This document shows positions 6,498 to 7,040 of a stretch of 7,040 bases of DNA, one piece after another. The notes beneath the pieces were generated by a model that made no database searches, was not told the DNA's origin, and worked only from the letters and a program-made list of their open reading frames with translations. Location of the stretch: the NCBI GenBank assembly GCA_903904765.1, contig CAIVEA010000201.1:1-7040 (forward strand), read 5' to 3'. This DNA is from an uncultured Chloroflexota bacterium. GTDB taxonomy: Bacteria > Chloroflexota > Anaerolineae > Aggregatilineales > Phototrophicaceae. A program made the translations under genes and the position numbers. Every line of letters begins with the position of its first letter. Within the stretch, counting starts at the first letter, position 1.

Positions 6498-7039
6498 CGT
6501 GGAGCGGTTTCGGATCCGCTGCGGCGGGCCAGCGGCGCTTGCGCCCCCAGATAGTGCTCCCGGTAGATGGAAATGAAAGCCAGCAGGACGGCAATCAGGA
6601 TCGGCCCGACGATGAGACCGGTGAAGCCGTAGACATTGGCCCCACCGAGGATGCCGCAGAAGATCAGCAGTATCGGCATGCCGGCGCGACTGCCGATGAA
6701 CAGTGGCTTGATGATGTTGTCGCTCATGCTCACCGCCACGAAGCCCCAGACCAGAACGAACAGGCCCCAGGCCTCTGACTCCTGCATGGCAAACAGGCCG
6801 AGCGGCAACCAGACCAGACCCGCCCCCACCACGGGGATCATGCCCGCCAGACCGGTCAGGGCACCGAACAGGATGGCCAGCGGCACGCCGGCGATCAGGT
6901 AGCCGACCATGGCGATCACCCCTTGGGCCAGCGCGGTGAGCAGTGCGCCGCGAATCACCGCGGTGACGGTCTGGTAAACCCTGAGCGCGACAGCTTCGGT
7001 CTGCTCGACCGGCATGGGGATTACCGACACCAGCCAATG
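6494..7039 (-). CDS. AI-2E family transporter (UPF0118/PerM-like), C-terminal half
   Basis: C-terminal ~181 residues of an AI-2E/PerM-family inner-membrane protein. Members export autoinducer-2 or exchange ions, or have unknown cargo, so the substrate cannot be named. The frame is open to the right edge; the full family length is about 350 residues, so roughly half is missing. The GTG at 7030 is internal, not a start. Family marks in order, counted from that GTG: ALAQG (33-37), IPVVGAGLVWLP (65-76), SDNIIKPLFIG (103-113), GILGGANVYGFTGLIVGP (126-143). Four or five hydrophobic stretches span residues 27-155, then a polar tail rich in Arg, Ser and Ala. Third codon positions are mostly G or C (CTG, GCC, ATC, GTG), clearly more so than in the amylase and dehydratase, and the protein style is gammaproteobacterial. 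The TAA stop overlaps the amylase TAG. Confidence 0.9.
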   Translation of the reverse strand, partial: HWLVSVIPMPVEQTEAVALRVYQTVTAVIRGALLTALAQGVIAMVGYLIAGVPLAILFGALTGLAGMIPVVGAGLVWLPLGLFAMQESEAWGLFVLVWGFVAVSMSDNIIKPLFIGSRAGMPILLIFCGILGGANVYGFTGLIVGPILIAVLLAFISIYREHYLGAQAPLARRSGSETAPR

Positions 7040-7040
7040 C

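Noticed and set aside
6420..6560. Simple frameshift as the cause of the shortened amylase
   Set aside because: I read the two other plus-strand frames past nt 6420. One stops at about 6460 and the other gives Arg/Ala/Gly-rich sequence with no domain C features, so one indel does not restore the gene.
6450..7037. Second minus-strand frame overlapping the transporter
   Set aside because: It is Arg/Gly/Ala-rich with no membrane segments or motifs. The other minus-strand frame carries the full AI-2E family signature.

Overview
The first 6.4 kb look like one bacterial chromosome segment. The tight gene packing, moderately high GC, a Thr/Pro-rich lipoprotein linker followed by a LysM domain of the N-C-L ... 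Q-x-L-Y-L-P type, and a 95-residue thioredoxin-like ferredoxin together suggest Chloroflexota (Anaerolineae-like). This is inference from protein style, not a marker gene. The last ~0.6 kb has a distinctly different codon style (very high GC at third positions, gammaproteobacteria-like) and may not belong to the same genome.

Layout: (i) nt 1-1253, plus strand: the complete small subunit of a gamma-glutamyltransferase-like Ntn-hydrolase (the large subunit lies off the left edge), then a small LysM lipoprotein, then a 2Fe-2S thioredoxin-like ferredoxin whose ATG overlaps the lipoprotein stop (ATGA). (ii) nt 1248-4895, minus strand: a two-gene operon. An IlvD/Edd-family dehydratase of the YjhG/YagF (D-xylonate dehydratase) branch comes first, followed by a ThDP-dependent acetolactate-synthase-like enzyme whose ribosome binding site includes the dehydratase stop codon. 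It converges tail-to-tail with the ferredoxin gene, with a 6-nt overlap. (iii) nt 4896-5078: divergent promoter region with a -10-like box on each strand and a direct repeat in the amylase leader. (iv) nt 5079-6497, plus strand: a secreted GH13 alpha-amylase/alpha-glucosidase with all catalytic residues but without the C-terminal beta domain. (v) nt 6494-7040, minus strand: the C-terminal half of an AI-2E family transporter, running off the right edge.

How the genes may work together: the amylase would release oligosaccharides outside the cell. The dehydratase would turn a sugar acid (aldonate) into a 2-keto-3-deoxy acid. The ThDP enzyme would join or split a 2-keto acid, or a 2-hydroxyacyl-CoA. 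A carbohydrate/sugar-acid theme is plausible, but the exact substrates cannot be read from the sequence. The most notable structural feature is the abrupt end of the amylase at about nt 6440, followed by sequence of another character. It marks either a real rearrangement/transfer boundary or a chimeric join. I found no RNA genes, CRISPR arrays, insertion sequences or phage genes, and no gene-free stretch longer than 300 nt.
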